64,000 nucleotides of DNA from Streptomyces sp. NBC_00513 (GCF_041431415.1 NZ_CP107845.1:2914001-2978000); one strand, 5' to 3'; numbered from the stretch's first letter, positions 9,533 to 21,965 are shown. Translations and numbers: made by a program. Notes: generated by a model not told the origin, from the sequence alone.

Positions 9533-9705
9533 GTGCGGCGGCCGTGCCTTCCTCGTAGATACCCGTGCGGCAGAGCCGCTCCGGTGAGACGTGCAGCTGT
9601 GATCGCACCGGACTGTTGCCTGTATATCAACGATCCGCCGCACCGGCGCGCTAGCACCCGTACGGCGGATCCTTGTGTTCCGCGTGCCCCGTGACGGGGA
9701 GTCGA

Positions 9706-10725
<1,020 letters not shown>

Positions 10726-10948
10726 AGTGTTCCCCTTGTTCCCCATGAGGAGCGTCTGGCCTTCCAGTTGATAGCGGCTGCTGTCAGGTCGGCGAGGTGG
10801 GTGTGTGGGTGGAGGCCCCATCGTAGTGCCGCATGTACGGACATCGCGCGACGGGACTCCGGCAATCCCGCCGGAACGGATACCCGCCCCCTTAGTGGTG
10901 ACGTCGTGTCCTGCACATGCGTTCCCCGTCCGCGCCGGTAATACCGAA
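10726..10948. other. mreB promoter and leader region
   Basis: The 329 bp between mreB and ndk hold no gene that I can support. The part next to the ndk stop contains the ndk terminator, and these 223 bp must contain the mreB promoter. mreB in Streptomyces is known to have developmentally controlled promoters, but I cannot place a convincing -35/-10 pair here. Confidence 0.5.
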
Positions 10949-10975
10949 GGGCGACCGAAATTACTTCGGTCGCCC
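10949..10975 (-). terminator. Terminator of ndk
   Basis: An 11-bp perfect stem (10949-10959 with 10965-10975) has the 5-base loop ATTAC. It lies about 80 bp past the ndk stop on the minus strand. Confidence 0.75.
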
Positions 10976-11054
10976 CAGGTCGTGAGCGCTATTCGGCTGA
11001 TCTCGCGTCAGAGGAGACTGCGGTGACAGCGTTCCGCTTGATGGGGGAACGGCC

Positions 11055-11465
11055 TCAGAGCGCGGGGAAGAACAGCTTCAGCTCGCGCTCCGCGGACTCC
11101 TCGGAATCCGAGGCGTGGATCAGGTTCTCCCGGGTGATGGAACCGAAGTCGCCGCGGATCGAGCCGGGCGCCGCGGCGATCGGGTCGGTCGGGCCGGCGA
11201 GGCCGCGAACGCCCTCGATCACGCGCTCGCCCTCGACCACGAGAGCGACGACCGGGCCACCGGACATGAAGCCCATGAGGGGCTCGTAGAACGGCTTGCC
11301 CTTGTGCTCGCCGTAGTGCGCCTCCAGGGTCTCCTGGTCGAGCGTGCGCAGCTCCAGCGCGGGAATGGTCCAGCCGGCCTTCCGCTCGATGCGGCCGATG
11401 ATCTCGCCGATCAGGCCACGACGGACGGCGTCGGGCTTGAGCAGGACGAGCGTGCGCTGGGTCAT
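11055..11465 (-). CDS. ndk: Nucleoside diphosphate kinase
   Basis: The protein has 136 residues, the normal length. It transfers the gamma phosphate of ATP to NDPs through a phosphohistidine intermediate; the catalytic His is H117 in NLIHASDS. TLVLLKPDAVRRGLIGEII is the typical N-terminal nucleotide-binding segment. The gene lies 109 bp downstream of the DUF4233 gene and has its own terminator. Confidence 0.97.
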   Translation of the reverse strand: MTQRTLVLLKPDAVRRGLIGEIIGRIERKAGWTIPALELRTLDQETLEAHYGEHKGKPFYEPLMGFMSGGPVVALVVEGERVIEGVRGLAGPTDPIAAAPGSIRGDFGSITRENLIHASDSEESAERELKLFFPAL

Positions 11466-11574
11466 GTGGAAACTCCTTGCGGCAAACGGGTGCGGTGGGA
11501 CGAATCTACAGGTGCGCCGGGGCCGGACCGGCCCCGCCGGGTGCCGGCCGCCCAGGGGTGACGCACCCGTGACC

Positions 11575-11928
11575 TCAGGCCTGCGCCTCGTGCTCCGGAT
11601 GGGCGGCGGCCCAACGGGCCTTCACGTCGTCGATGCGGCGTCCGTAGTGCACGGAGCACCACCACAGGCCGGCGAAGACCGCCCCGAGGAAGAACATCGT
11701 CGGCACCACGAAACCGCTGAGGATCAGGCCCACCTGAAGGGCCCATCCGAGCTGCACCGCGCCGGGCCGCGACAGCATCCCGCACAGCAGGATCGACAGC
11801 AGCATCGCGACGCCGCACACCGTCCACACGGTCGCCTGGGTCAGGTCCGGGTCCTTCATGGCCACCAGGCCCGCGAAACCGATCACGAAGAACTCGCCGA
11901 TCAGCGTGCTCGCGCAGAGCGTGCGCAT
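11575..11928 (-). CDS. DUF4233 membrane protein
   Basis: The protein has 117 residues and four hydrophobic segments (about 5-25, 34-52, 60-80 and 82-96) followed by a short charged tail. The family is actinobacterial and is regularly found next to folC. Here its ATG is 4 bp after the folC stop, so the two are co-transcribed. Its function is unknown. Confidence 0.88.
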   Translation of the reverse strand: MRTLCASTLIGEFFVIGFAGLVAMKDPDLTQATVWTVCGVAMLLSILLCGMLSRPGAVQLGWALQVGLILSGFVVPTMFFLGAVFAGLWWCSVHYGRRIDDVKARWAAAHPEHEAQA

Positions 11929-11932
11929 TCCC

Positions 11933-13471
11933 TCAGCCCCTCTTGAACAGCAGGCGGGCCTCGCCCACCGTGATCACCGAGCCGGTCACCAGGACCCCGG
12001 CCCCGCCGTATTCGGCCTCTTCCTCCGCCAGGGTGATCGCCGCCTCCAGGGCGTCGTCCAGCCTCGGCTCCACCTGCACCCGGTCGGCCCCGAAGACCTC
12101 CACCGCCACGCCCGCCAGCTCGTCGGCCGACATCGCCCGGTGGCTGGAGTTCTCCGTGACCACGATCTCCGCGAAGATCGGCTCGAAGGCCTCCAGGACG
12201 CCCCTGACGTCCTTGCCCTCGCTGGCGGCCATGACCCCGATCAACCGGCTGAAGCCGAATGCCTCGGTGACGGCCTCGGCGGTCACCCGGGCCCCCGCCG
12301 GATTGTGGGCCGCGTCCAGGACCACGGTCGGGCTGCGCCGGACGACCTCCATGCGGCCCGGCGAGGTCACCGAGGCGAAGGCCTTGCGGACGGTGTCCGT
12401 GTCCAGCTCCCGCGCGTGCTCCGCGCCGACCCCGAAGAAGGCCTCGACCGCCGCCAGCGCCACGGCCGCGTTGTGCGCCATGTGGGCGCCGTACAGCGGG
12501 AGGAAGATGCCGTCGTACTCGCCGCCCACGCCGCGCAGGGTCAGCATCTGGCCGCCGACCGCCACCTCGCGGGAGACGACCCCGAACTCCATGCCCTCGC
12601 GGGCCACGGTCGCGTCGACCTCGACGGCCTTCTTCAGCAGCACCTGCGCCGCGTCGACCGGCTGCTGCGCCAGGATGACGGTGGCGTCCTGCTTGATGAC
12701 GCCGCCCTTCTCCTGCGCGATCTCGCCGGGGGTGGAGCCGAGCCGGTCGGTGTGGTCGAGGCTGATCGGGGTGACCACGGCGACCACGCCGTCGATCACG
12801 TTGGTGGCGTCCCAGGTACCGCCCATGCCGACCTCGACGACCGCCACGTCCACGGGGGCGTCCGCGAAGGCCGCGTAAGCCATCCCGGTGAGCACCTCGA
12901 AGAACGACAGCCGGTACTCCTCGGCGGCGTCGACCATCTCCACGTACGGCTTGACGTCGTGGTAGGTCTCCACGAACCGCTCCGGGGTGATCGGCGCCCC
13001 GTCCAGGCTGATCCGCTCGGTGACCGACTGCACGTGCGGGCTGGTGTAGCGGCCGGTGCGCAGTTCGAAGGCGTTCAGCAGGGCCTCGATCATGCGGGCG
13101 GTGCTGGTCTTGCCGTTGGTGCCGGTGACGTGGATGGACGGGTACGCGCGCTGCGGCTCGCCCAGGACGTCCATCAGCGCGGCGATCCGCGAGACGGACG
13201 GCTCCAGCTTCGTCTCGCCCCAGCGGCCGGCCAGCTCCTGCTCCACCTCCTGCAGCGCCTTGGCCGCCTCCGGGTCGGTGGGGACGGCGGGCACCTGGTC
13301 GCCCAGCGGCGCTCCGCCGTGTGCGCGCAGGGTGCGACTGCCGGCCTCGATCACCGCCAGGTCGGGGTCGCGGTCGGACTCCTCCGCGATGATCTGGTCG
13401 AACGCGTCGATCCCGTCGAAGGGGCGGCCCGGTTCGTCGGGGCCATGGCTCTCGGGCTGCTGCTCACTCAC
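11933..13471 (-). CDS. folC: Bifunctional folylpolyglutamate/dihydrofolate synthase
   Basis: The protein has 512 residues. The Mur-ligase-type P-loop TGTNGKTST begins at residue 116, followed by the omega-loop region and the C-terminal ligase domain with LDAAHNPAG. It adds L-glutamate to folates or dihydropteroate with ATP. The roughly 65-residue acidic N-terminal extension before the conserved domain is longer than in E. coli FolC and seems usual in actinomycetes. It is transcribed together with the DUF4233 gene and divergently from the MreB-like gene at 13589. Confidence 0.95.
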   Translation of the reverse strand: MSEQQPESHGPDEPGRPFDGIDAFDQIIAEESDRDPDLAVIEAGSRTLRAHGGAPLGDQVPAVPTDPEAAKALQEVEQELAGRWGETKLEPSVSRIAALMDVLGEPQRAYPSIHVTGTNGKTSTARMIEALLNAFELRTGRYTSPHVQSVTERISLDGAPITPERFVETYHDVKPYVEMVDAAEEYRLSFFEVLTGMAYAAFADAPVDVAVVEVGMGGTWDATNVIDGVVAVVTPISLDHTDRLGSTPGEIAQEKGGVIKQDATVILAQQPVDAAQVLLKKAVEVDATVAREGMEFGVVSREVAVGGQMLTLRGVGGEYDGIFLPLYGAHMAHNAAVALAAVEAFFGVGAEHARELDTDTVRKAFASVTSPGRMEVVRRSPTVVLDAAHNPAGARVTAEAVTEAFGFSRLIGVMAASEGKDVRGVLEAFEPIFAEIVVTENSSHRAMSADELAGVAVEVFGADRVQVEPRLDDALEAAITLAEEEAEYGGAGVLVTGSVITVGEARLLFKRG

Positions 13472-13588
13472 AGGGCCAGTCTACGGACGAGGACCCCCGG
13501 GACTTTCGGCCCGGCCGTTTCGGGACCTTGGGCGATCAAAGCGACCGGATCGTTATGCAAGCCTTGCGGGCAGGAGATAGGGGAACAA
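13472..13588. promoter_or_regulatory. Divergent promoter region, folC and mreB-like gene
   Basis: This 117-bp gap separates two divergent starts and must hold both promoters. A stretch poorer in GC than its surroundings (GCGACCGGATCGTTATGCAA) lies 30-60 bp before the mreB-like ATG. No symmetrical operator is obvious. Confidence 0.5.
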
Positions 13589-14638
13589 ATGCCGCAGGCC
13601 AGCAGCAACAAGACGAATTCCAGCCGCGACATAGGGATCGACCTGGGGACCGCGAACACGCTCGTCTACGCCCGGGGCCACGGAATCGTCCTCAATGAGC
13701 CGTCCGTGGTCGCCGTGAAGGCCGGTACGACCACCGCGCTGGCCGTCGGAACCGAGGCCAAGGAGACCATCGGCCGCACCCCCGGTTCCATCACCGCGAT
13801 CCGCCCCCTCCAGGGCGGGGTGATCTGCGACTACGAGGCCGCCGAGGAGATGATCCGGCACTTCGTCCGCAAGGCCGTCCCGGGCCGCCGGCCGCGCACC
13901 CGCATGGTGGTCTGCGTGCCGTCCGGGGTCACCCCGGTCGAACGACGGGCCATCGTGCAGGCGTCCACCCGGGCCGGCGCCAAGACCGTGCACCTGATCG
14001 AGGAGCCGATGGCGGCGGCGATCGGCGCCGGGCTGCCCGTGTCCGAGGCGCGCGGCTCCATGGTGGTCGACATCGGCGGCGGAACCACCGAGGTGGCCGT
14101 CATCTCGCTCGGCGGCATCGTCACCGCCCGGTCGCTGCGGGTCGGCGGGGACCGACTGGACGCGGCCATCATGGACCACGTCCGCAAGGAGCACGGGCTG
14201 CTCATCGGCGAGCGCACCGCCGAGGACGTCAAGGTCGCCATCGGCTCGGCCTGGCCGGTCCCGGAGCGGCCGGAGCTGGAGACCGGCGCCTTCACCGTGC
14301 GGGGCCGCGAGAAGGTCGGCGGAATGCCGAAGACCCTGGAGCTGACCGTCGCCGGCGTACGGACCGCCCTCGACGAACCGGTCGAGGCGATCATCGCCGC
14401 CGTGCGCGGCACCCTGGAGGAATGCCCGCCGGAACTGTCCGGCGACGTGATGGAGCACGGCATCGTCCTCACCGGCGGCGGCGCCCTGCTTCCCGGCCTG
14501 GACCTGCGCATGGCCTCCGCGACCGGCATCCCGGTGTTCGTCGCGGACGCCCCGCTGGACTGCGTGGCACTGGGGTCGGGCAAGTGCGTCGAGGACCTCG
14601 ACACACTGAACGGCCTGCTGTCCCCCGCCAAGGCCTGA
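13589..14638 (+). CDS. Second MreB-like actin homologue
   Basis: The protein has 349 residues from ATG at 13589 (MPQASSNKTNSS), with AGGGGAA just upstream; longer in-frame readings upstream run through the opposite strand of folC. It carries all the MreB nucleotide motifs: [21 protein letters not shown] and [11 protein letters not shown]. It is closely similar to the MreB at 9706-10725 but differs in the filament-surface loops: a longer loop WPVPERPELETGAFTV replaces the [12 protein letters not shown] region. The N-terminus is Ser/Asn-rich and lacks the hydrophobic FIGRDMAI membrane segment. It is not the divergent Mbl type I recall from S. coelicolor. It stands alone, with no mreC or mreD attached. 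Confidence 0.88.
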   Translation: MPQASSNKTNSSRDIGIDLGTANTLVYARGHGIVLNEPSVVAVKAGTTTALAVGTEAKETIGRTPGSITAIRPLQGGVICDYEAAEEMIRHFVRKAVPGRRPRTRMVVCVPSGVTPVERRAIVQASTRAGAKTVHLIEEPMAAAIGAGLPVSEARGSMVVDIGGGTTEVAVISLGGIVTARSLRVGGDRLDAAIMDHVRKEHGLLIGERTAEDVKVAIGSAWPVPERPELETGAFTVRGREKVGGMPKTLELTVAGVRTALDEPVEAIIAAVRGTLEECPPELSGDVMEHGIVLTGGGALLPGLDLRMASATGIPVFVADAPLDCVALGSGKCVEDLDTLNGLLSPAKA

Positions 14639-14668
14639 CCGCCGGGCCGCGGATCCGAAAGGGGCGGC

Positions 14669-15829
14669 CTAGCCGCGCGGCAGCGTGGCGATCACCACGT
14701 ACGACTCGTCGGTCCGCTTCGCCTTCAGGGTTCCGCCCAGGCTGCGCACGCGTTCGGACATGCTCGCCGTGCCCGAGCCCGCCGAGACGGGGGCGCGGGT
14801 CGGGGTGCGCTCGGGGAGGCTGTTGATGACGGCGATCCGCAGGTGCGGGCCGGCGGCCTCGATCGACACGTCGATCGTCTCGCCCCGGGCGTGCTTGGCC
14901 GCGTTGGTGAGGCATTCCTGCACCACCCGATAGACCGCCGCCTGGCGCAGCGGCGACACCTCGTGCACCTCGGGATCCATCACCAGGCGGACGGGTGAAC
15001 CGGCCCGTCCGCTCTCCTGCGCCAGCGCCGCCAGGCCCTCGACACCCGGGGTCGCGGACGGTCCGCCGCGCTGCACGATGATCTCGTTCAGCACCAGGTG
15101 GGCTCGGCGCGCGGTGTCGGCCAGCTCCTCGAAGTCCTTCGCGTACGTCGTCTCGCGCGCCCGCGTCGACAGCACCTCGGAGCGCACGGTCAGCAGGGTC
15201 AGCTCCCGCCCGACGAAGTCGTGCACGTCCCGGGCGACGGAGGTGCGCTCCTGCTGCACGGCCTGGAGGACGGCCGACTCGGCCCGCCGGACGTCGAGCT
15301 CCCGCACCAGGTCGTGCCGGTACGCGGCGATCCCGACGGCCGAGGCGAGCACCCCGATCGGCACGACCAGGCCGAGGAAGGCGCTGAGGCTCTGCGCCCG
15401 CGGCTCGGGCCATCCCGGGATGCTGAACACCGCGAGCGCGAAGGCCACGTACCCGAGGGTGGCCAGGATTCCGGCCTGCCGGCCCCGGTAGCGGCCGACC
15501 GAGTACAGGGCGAACTGGATCAGCGTCAGCTCGTGCAGCCACCCGACGAACAGCAGGGCGGTGAGGTACGCGAGCCAGGGCATGCGGCGCCGTACCAGCA
15601 GGCTCGCGCAGCCCGCGGTGAGTACGGCGGCGGCCATCCAGCCGTTGAGCGAGTTGTCGGCGGCGGCCAGGCCCGGCAGGTCCAGCGCCATCAGGGCGAG
15701 GCAGCTCAGGGCGGTCAGGACGTCCATGGCCCGGGGAGACCCGGCCCATCCCTCGCTGAACCGGCGGCCGGTGGCCACGGCTTGGCGGAGCGCCGAGACG
15801 ACGGGCTTGGCGTACATGTCCCCCATCAT
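14669..15829 (-). CDS. Orphan sensor histidine kinase, HisKA_3 type
   Basis: The protein has 386 residues. Five to six membrane segments occupy about residues 35-170. A HisKA_3 dimerisation domain follows, with phospho-acceptor H203 in VARDVHDFVGREL, then an HATPase domain with the N-box ECLTNAAKHARG. The G2 box reads SGTASMSERV instead of the usual GLGLxGMxERV, so ATP-lid glycines are missing. No response regulator gene is adjacent. The start may instead be ATG at 15817. The stop lies 30 bp from the convergent mreB-like gene. Confidence 0.82.
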   Translation of the reverse strand: MMGDMYAKPVVSALRQAVATGRRFSEGWAGSPRAMDVLTALSCLALMALDLPGLAAADNSLNGWMAAAVLTAGCASLLVRRRMPWLAYLTALLFVGWLHELTLIQFALYSVGRYRGRQAGILATLGYVAFALAVFSIPGWPEPRAQSLSAFLGLVVPIGVLASAVGIAAYRHDLVRELDVRRAESAVLQAVQQERTSVARDVHDFVGRELTLLTVRSEVLSTRARETTYAKDFEELADTARRAHLVLNEIIVQRGGPSATPGVEGLAALAQESGRAGSPVRLVMDPEVHEVSPLRQAAVYRVVQECLTNAAKHARGETIDVSIEAAGPHLRIAVINSLPERTPTRAPVSAGSGTASMSERVRSLGGTLKAKRTDESYVVIATLPRG

Positions 15830-15931
15830 CCGTGGTGAGCGGCCCCGATCGAATCAGGTGACGGGGCATAAGAAGTGATTTGTGGCACTCGGGGTGATTT
15901 CCGGCAGGGTCGGCGTGGGCGGTGTACGGCG

Positions 15932-15966
15932 AAGGCCCCCACGCCGCTCGACGGTGTGGGGGCCTT
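15932..15966 (-). terminator. Terminator of valS
   Basis: An 11-bp stem (15932-15942 with 15956-15966), extended inward by three more pairs, lies 20 bp past the valS stop on the minus strand. Confidence 0.75.
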
Positions 15967-15986
15967 GGCCCGTGCCCTGCCGGCTG

Positions 15987-18608
15987 CTAGGCGGGCGGCA
16001 GCGTCCCCAGCTGGGCCTGGATCCGGGTGATGTCCGACTCCGCCTTGGCGAGCCGGCCCTTGATCTTGTCCACGACGTTGTCGGGGGCCTTGGCCAGGAA
16101 GGCCTCGTTGCCGAGCTTGCCCTCCGCCTGCTGCTTCTCCTTCTCCGCGGCGGCCAGGTCCTTCGACAGCCGCTTGCGCTCGGCGGCCACGTCGATGGTG
16201 CCCGACAGGTCGAGCGCGACGGTGGCGCCGGCGACCGGCAGGGTCGCGGTGGCGCTGAAGTCCTCGCCCTCCGGCTGGAGGCGCAGCAGCTGCCGGATCG
16301 CACCCTCGTGCGCGGCCAGCGCGGTACCGGCCAGGTCCAGGCGGGCCGGGACCTTCTGGCCCGGCTGGAGACCCTGGTCGGCGCGGAAGCGGCGGACCTC
16401 GGTGACGACGGCCTGGAGGTTCTCGATCTCGCGCTCGGCGGCCTCGTCGCGGAAGCCGCTGTCCTTGGGCCAGTCGGCGATGACGAGGGACTCGCCGCCG
16501 GTGAGCGTGGTCCACAGGGTCTCGGTGACGAAGGGGACCACCGGGTGCAGCAGGCGCAGCGTGACGTCGAGGACCTCGCCGAGGACGCGGCCGGAGACCT
16601 TGGCGCCCTCGCCGCCCGCGAAGAACGTCGTCTTCGACAGCTCGACGTACCAGTCGAAGACCTCGTCCCACGCGAAGTGGTAGAGCGCCTCGCTGAGCTT
16701 CGAGAACTGGAAATCCTCGTAGTACGCGTCCACCTGCTCGACGGTCTTGTTCAGCCGCGACAGGATCCAGCGGTCGGTCGCCGACATCTGCTCGGGGGCC
16801 GGCAGCTCGCCCTCGACGGTGGCGCCGTTCATCAGGGCGAAGCGGGTCGCGTTCCAGATCTTGTTGGCGAAGTTCCGGGACGCCTGGACCCAGTCCTCGC
16901 CGATCGGGACGTCGGTGCCGGGGTTGGCGCCCTTGGCGAGGGTGAACCGGACGGCGTCGGAGCCGTACTTGTCCATCCAGTCCAGCGGGTCGACGACGTT
17001 GCCGAAGGACTTCGACATCTTCTTGCCGCGCTCGTCACGGACCAGGCCGGTCAGCGCGATCGTCTTGAAGGGGACCTCGCCGTCCATGGCGTACAAACCG
17101 AACATCATCATCCGGGCGACCCAGAAGAAGATGATGTCGTGGCCGGTGACCAGGACGTCGGTGGAGTAGAACTTCTCCAGGTCCGGGGTCCTCTCCGGCC
17201 AGCCGAGCGTGGAGAACGGCCACAGGCCGGAGGAGAACCACGTGTCGAGGACGTCGGTGTCCTGCGTCCAGCCCTCGCCGGTGGGGATCTCGTCGTCCGG
17301 CCCGACGCAGACGATCTCACCCTCCGGGCCGTACCAGATCGGGATCCGGTGGCCCCACCACAGCTGGCGCGAGATGCACCAGTCGTTGAGGTTGTCGACC
17401 CAGTCGAAGTAGCGCTTCTCCATCTCGCGCGGGTGGATGGTGACCCGCCCGTCGCGGACCGCGTCACCGGCCGCCGTGGCGAGCGGCTTGACGCCGACCC
17501 ACCACTGGAGCGACAGGCGCGGCTCCACGGTGGTGCGGCAGCGGGAGCAGTGCCCCACGGAGTGCTGGTACGGACGCTTCTCGGCGACGATCCGACCCTG
17601 CTCGCGCAGTGCGCCGACGACGGCCGAACGGGCCTCGAAGCGGTCCAGGCCCTGGAAGGGGCCGTGGACGGTGATGACGCCCCGCTCGTCCATGATCGTC
17701 ATGGATTCGAGGCCGTGGCGCTGCCCGATCGCGAAGTCGTTCGGGTCGTGCGCGGGCGTCACCTTGACGGCGCCGGTGCCGAACTCCGGGTCGACGTGCG
17801 TGTCGGCGACGATCGGGATGGTCCGGTCGGTCAGCGGAAGCTTGATCCGGGTGCCGACGAGGTGCTTGTAACGCTCGTCGTCGGGGTGGACGGCCACGGC
17901 GGTGTCACCGAGCATCGTCTCGGCGCGGGTCGTTGCGACGACGAGGCTGTCCTCGCCCTCGCCGTAGCGGATCGAGACCAGCTCGCCCGCGTCGTCCTGG
18001 TACTCCACCTCGATGTCGGAGATGGCGGTCAGACAGCGGGGGCACCAGTTGATGATGCGCTCGGCGCGGTAGATCAGGCCGTCGTCGTAGAGCTTCTTGA
18101 AGATGGTCTGGACGGCCTTGGACAGGCCCTCGTCCATGGTGAAGCGCTCACGCGACCAGTCGACGCCGTCGCCGAGGCGACGCATCTGACCGAGGATCTT
18201 GCCGCCGTACTCTTCCTTCCACTGCCAGACGCGCTCGATGAACTCCTCGCGGCCCAGGTCGTGGCGGGACTTGCCCTCCTCGGCGAGCTGCTGCTCGACC
18301 TTGTTCTGGGTGGCGATGCCGGCGTGGTCCATGCCCGGCAGCCACAGCGCCTCGTAACCCTGCATCCGCTTGCGGCGGGTGAGGGCGTCCATGAGCGTGT
18401 GCTGGAAGGCGTGTCCCAGGTGGAGCGAGCCGGTGACGTTCGGCGGCGGGATGACGATGGTGTACGGCGGCTTCTCGCTCGCCGGATCGGCGGTGAAGTA
18501 ACCGCGCTCGACCCAGCGCTCGTAGAGCTCTCCCTCTACCTCGGCCGGCGCGTATTGGGTCGGCAGGTCGGAGGTGGGGGCGCTGGGTGTCTGCGTGTTC
18601 TCGGTCAC
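15987..18608 (-). CDS. valS: Valyl-tRNA synthetase
   Basis: The protein has 873 residues, class I. The HIGH-type motif is HLGH at 63-66 and the KMSKS motif is in [14 protein letters not shown]. Two zinc-type Cys pairs are present ([11 protein letters not shown] and [13 protein letters not shown]). The editing domain lies between. The C-terminal 80 residues form the coiled-coil arm typical of ValRS. It charges tRNA-Val with valine and removes Thr. A divergent small membrane-protein gene starts 196 bp upstream. Confidence 0.97.
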   Translation of the reverse strand: MTENTQTPSAPTSDLPTQYAPAEVEGELYERWVERGYFTADPASEKPPYTIVIPPPNVTGSLHLGHAFQHTLMDALTRRKRMQGYEALWLPGMDHAGIATQNKVEQQLAEEGKSRHDLGREEFIERVWQWKEEYGGKILGQMRRLGDGVDWSRERFTMDEGLSKAVQTIFKKLYDDGLIYRAERIINWCPRCLTAISDIEVEYQDDAGELVSIRYGEGEDSLVVATTRAETMLGDTAVAVHPDDERYKHLVGTRIKLPLTDRTIPIVADTHVDPEFGTGAVKVTPAHDPNDFAIGQRHGLESMTIMDERGVITVHGPFQGLDRFEARSAVVGALREQGRIVAEKRPYQHSVGHCSRCRTTVEPRLSLQWWVGVKPLATAAGDAVRDGRVTIHPREMEKRYFDWVDNLNDWCISRQLWWGHRIPIWYGPEGEIVCVGPDDEIPTGEGWTQDTDVLDTWFSSGLWPFSTLGWPERTPDLEKFYSTDVLVTGHDIIFFWVARMMMFGLYAMDGEVPFKTIALTGLVRDERGKKMSKSFGNVVDPLDWMDKYGSDAVRFTLAKGANPGTDVPIGEDWVQASRNFANKIWNATRFALMNGATVEGELPAPEQMSATDRWILSRLNKTVEQVDAYYEDFQFSKLSEALYHFAWDEVFDWYVELSKTTFFAGGEGAKVSGRVLGEVLDVTLRLLHPVVPFVTETLWTTLTGGESLVIADWPKDSGFRDEAAEREIENLQAVVTEVRRFRADQGLQPGQKVPARLDLAGTALAAHEGAIRQLLRLQPEGEDFSATATLPVAGATVALDLSGTIDVAAERKRLSKDLAAAEKEKQQAEGKLGNEAFLAKAPDNVVDKIKGRLAKAESDITRIQAQLGTLPPA

Positions 18609-18803
18609 GGGGCACAGGATACGGGCGGCGCCGCCCCGGCCACGAATCCGTTCCGTCTCCCGGCCCGCTCTCCGGCCGATCGCGCGGTTCGGGGCCGCGT
18701 CGGCGTCGTGGTTCCGTAACGCCTGGGGCCCCGGCGGCCGGAACCCGCCGTCCTTCCGTCAGGATGAGAGCAACATAAGAAGTTCCTAAAGGGGGACGCG
18801 GTC
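18609..18803. promoter_or_regulatory. Divergent promoter region of valS and the Pro/Gln-rich protein gene
   Basis: The 195 bp hold no gene. An AT-richer stretch (GAGCAACATAAGAAGTTCC) lies 18-40 bp before the ATG at 18804 and probably contains its promoter; AAAGGGGGA is the ribosome binding site. I see no T-box or other leader fold before valS. Confidence 0.45.
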
Positions 18804-19769
18804 ATGAGTTACAACCAGCCGGGACCGTACGGCGGCGGGCAGCCGCAGCAGCCCGGGCCCTACGGAGGTCCGCCTCCGCAGCAGCCGAACCCGTACGGCC
18901 AGCCGGCCCCGCAGCCCGGCTACGGATACCCGCAGCAGCCGCCTCCGCCGGGCGCCCCCCAGGGTTACCCGCAGCAGCCCGGCTACCCCCAGCAGCCCCC
19001 GCAGCAGCAGGGTTACGGCTACCCGCAGCAGCCGGGGGTCCCTCCCCAGCAGCCGCCGTACGGCGCAATGCCGCCGCAGCAGCCGCCGAAGAAGTCCAAG
19101 GCCGGCGTGATCGTCCTGTCGGTCGTCCTGGTGGCGGCCATCGCGGGCGGCGCCTGGTACTTCCTGGGCAGCGGCGGCGCGGGCGCGGTGTCGGACGACA
19201 CCAAGGGCTACAAGCTGGTCGCCCCGGCGAACGTGGACGACTTCAAGCAGAACCCGAAGTACAACAAGCCGGAGTTCACGGACGAAGAACGCCAGAAGGC
19301 CGAGGCCGCGGGCATCAAGGGCCCGAACAAGGTGAGCATGGGTTACCAGAGCGGCGACCCGAGCAACCCCCTGTCGATCAAGACCATTGACTTCCAGGGC
19401 TTCTACGGCGAGATCGCGAGCCCCGAGAAGACGATCGACGGCTACTTCGCCCTGGCGAAGCTCAACGCGGCCAAGGGCAGCAAGGACGCCACGGCCGAAC
19501 TCATCGGCACCCCCAAGGAGATCAGCCCGAAGGGGTTCGAGGGCGCCGTCATGAAGTGCCAGGAGATCAAGCTCAGTTCCAAGAAGACCACGGGTCTCGG
19601 CCCCAAGGAGGTCGTCGCCCCCGTCTGCATCTGGGGGGACTTCAGCACCGTGGGCATCGTCACGACGGTCGACTTCGCCGCCGTGATGAGCGGCAAGACG
19701 GGCTACACGCTGGAGCAGAACGCCGACCTCGCGGCGAAGCTCTACAACACCTCCCGCGTCAAGAAGTGA
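18804..19769 (+). CDS. Single-pass membrane protein with Pro/Gln/Gly/Tyr-rich cytoplasmic repeats
   Basis: The protein has 321 residues. Residues 1-95 are low-complexity repeats of [12 protein letters not shown] type. A Lys patch (PPKKSKAG) precedes one membrane segment at about 100-117, followed by an outside domain of about 200 residues. That domain has two Cys residues, in VMKCQEI and APVCIWG, that could form a disulphide. This layout is common for actinobacterial membrane proteins of unknown function; the repeats may scaffold or phase-separate at the membrane, which is inference only. A very strong terminator follows. Confidence 0.85.
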   Translation: MSYNQPGPYGGGQPQQPGPYGGPPPQQPNPYGQPAPQPGYGYPQQPPPPGAPQGYPQQPGYPQQPPQQQGYGYPQQPGVPPQQPPYGAMPPQQPPKKSKAGVIVLSVVLVAAIAGGAWYFLGSGGAGAVSDDTKGYKLVAPANVDDFKQNPKYNKPEFTDEERQKAEAAGIKGPNKVSMGYQSGDPSNPLSIKTIDFQGFYGEIASPEKTIDGYFALAKLNAAKGSKDATAELIGTPKEISPKGFEGAVMKCQEIKLSSKKTTGLGPKEVVAPVCIWGDFSTVGIVTTVDFAAVMSGKTGYTLEQNADLAAKLYNTSRVKK

Positions 19770-19793
19770 GTTCAACGCGTCACGCGACGTGAA

Positions 19794-19833
19794 GAAGGGG
19801 GCGCCCCGGCCGACCGGCCGGGGCGCCCCCTTC
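19794..19833. terminator. Bidirectional terminator between convergent genes
   Basis: A perfect 18-bp stem (19794-19811 with 19816-19833) closes a GACC tetraloop. It lies between the stop at 19769 and the clpX stop at 19851, so it can serve both strands. Confidence 0.85.
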
Positions 19834-19850
19834 ACACAACTACGTTGCCG

Positions 19851-21137
<1,287 letters not shown>

Positions 21138-21211
21138 GAGGTGCTTCCCCTTCGCCTGGGAGACGCCTGGTTCAGCGCTCCTGGTGCCTCATATCCGACG
21201 GTACCTTGCCG

Positions 21212-21232
21212 GGGGGCCCCTGCGGGGCCCCC
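21212..21232 (-). terminator. Hairpin between clpP2 and clpX
   Basis: A 9-bp all-GC stem (21212-21220 with 21224-21232) has a 3-base loop and is followed on the minus strand by no clear U tract. It may end or attenuate clpP2 transcripts before clpX. Confidence 0.55.
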
Positions 21233-21290
21233 TTGACGTGGTTCACATCGCCTCGTCCGACGACACGCCCACGCCAACTGGCGGCAAGGA

Positions 21291-21965
21291 TCAGACCGCG
21301 TTGCTCTTGCGGGTGGAAACGATCTGGTCGATCAGGCCGTACGCCAGGGCGTCCTCGGCCGTCAGGATCTTGTCGCGCTCGATGTCGTCGCGGATCTTCT
21401 CCAGCGGCGTCGTCGAGTGCTTGGCCAGCATGGTCTCCAGCTGGTCACGCATGCGCAGGATCTCGTTGGCCGCGATCTCCAGGTCGGAGAGCTGCTCGCG
21501 ACCGGTGCCGCCGGAGGGCTGGTGGATCAGCACACGGGCGTTCGGAAGGGCCATGCGCTTGCCGGGGCTGCCGGCGGCGAGCAGGACCGCGGCGGCGGAG
21601 GCCGCCTGGCCCATGCAGACCGTCTGGATGTCCGGCTTCACGAACTGCATGGTGTCGTAGATCGCCGTCAGCGCGGTGAAGGAGCCACCGGGGCTGTTGA
21701 TGTAGATCGAGATGTCGCGGTCCGGGTCCATCGACTCCAGGCACAGCAACTGCGCCATCACGTCGTTGGCGGAGGCGTCGTCGATCTGCACGCCGAGGAA
21801 GATCACGCGCTCCTCGAAGAGCTTCGCGTACGGGTCGTACTCGCGCACGCCCTGCGAGGTGCGCTCGACGAAGCGCGGGATGACGTAGCGGTTGTCCACC
21901 TGAGCGCCGGTGTAAAGGCCGCTCGCGGGAGAGAGGTTGTTCATGTGCATCTGGGTGTTCACCAT
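21291..21965 (-). CDS. clpP2: ClpP peptidase subunit ClpP2
   Basis: The protein has 224 residues, a serine peptidase. The catalytic Ser is S123 ([10 protein letters not shown]) and His is H148 (LIHQPSGG). Residues 1-25 look like a propeptide. ATG at 21950 (MHMNNL) is an alternative start; AGGATGG lies about 10 bases before it. In Streptomyces ClpP1 and ClpP2 form a mixed tetradecamer. The gene is 53 bp downstream of clpP1. Confidence 0.95.
   Translation of the reverse strand: MVNTQMHMNNLSPASGLYTGAQVDNRYVIPRFVERTSQGVREYDPYAKLFEERVIFLGVQIDDASANDVMAQLLCLESMDPDRDISIYINSPGGSFTALTAIYDTMQFVKPDIQTVCMGQAASAAAVLLAAGSPGKRMALPNARVLIHQPSGGTGREQLSDLEIAANEILRMRDQLETMLAKHSTTPLEKIRDDIERDKILTAEDALAYGLIDQIVSTRKSNAV

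Noticed and set aside
11858..13588. In-frame extension of the mreB-like gene upstream
   Set aside because: It runs antisense through folC. The ribosome binding site AGGGGAA and the MreB N-terminus fix the start at 13589.
15882..18719. A 945-residue plus-strand frame opposite valS
   Set aside because: valS on the minus strand has the HLGH and KMSKS motifs; the antisense frame is only a GC artefact.
18804..19090. Proline/glutamine repeats as a possible CRISPR or tandem-repeat locus
   Set aside because: The repeats are codon-level low complexity within one gene, with no spacers.
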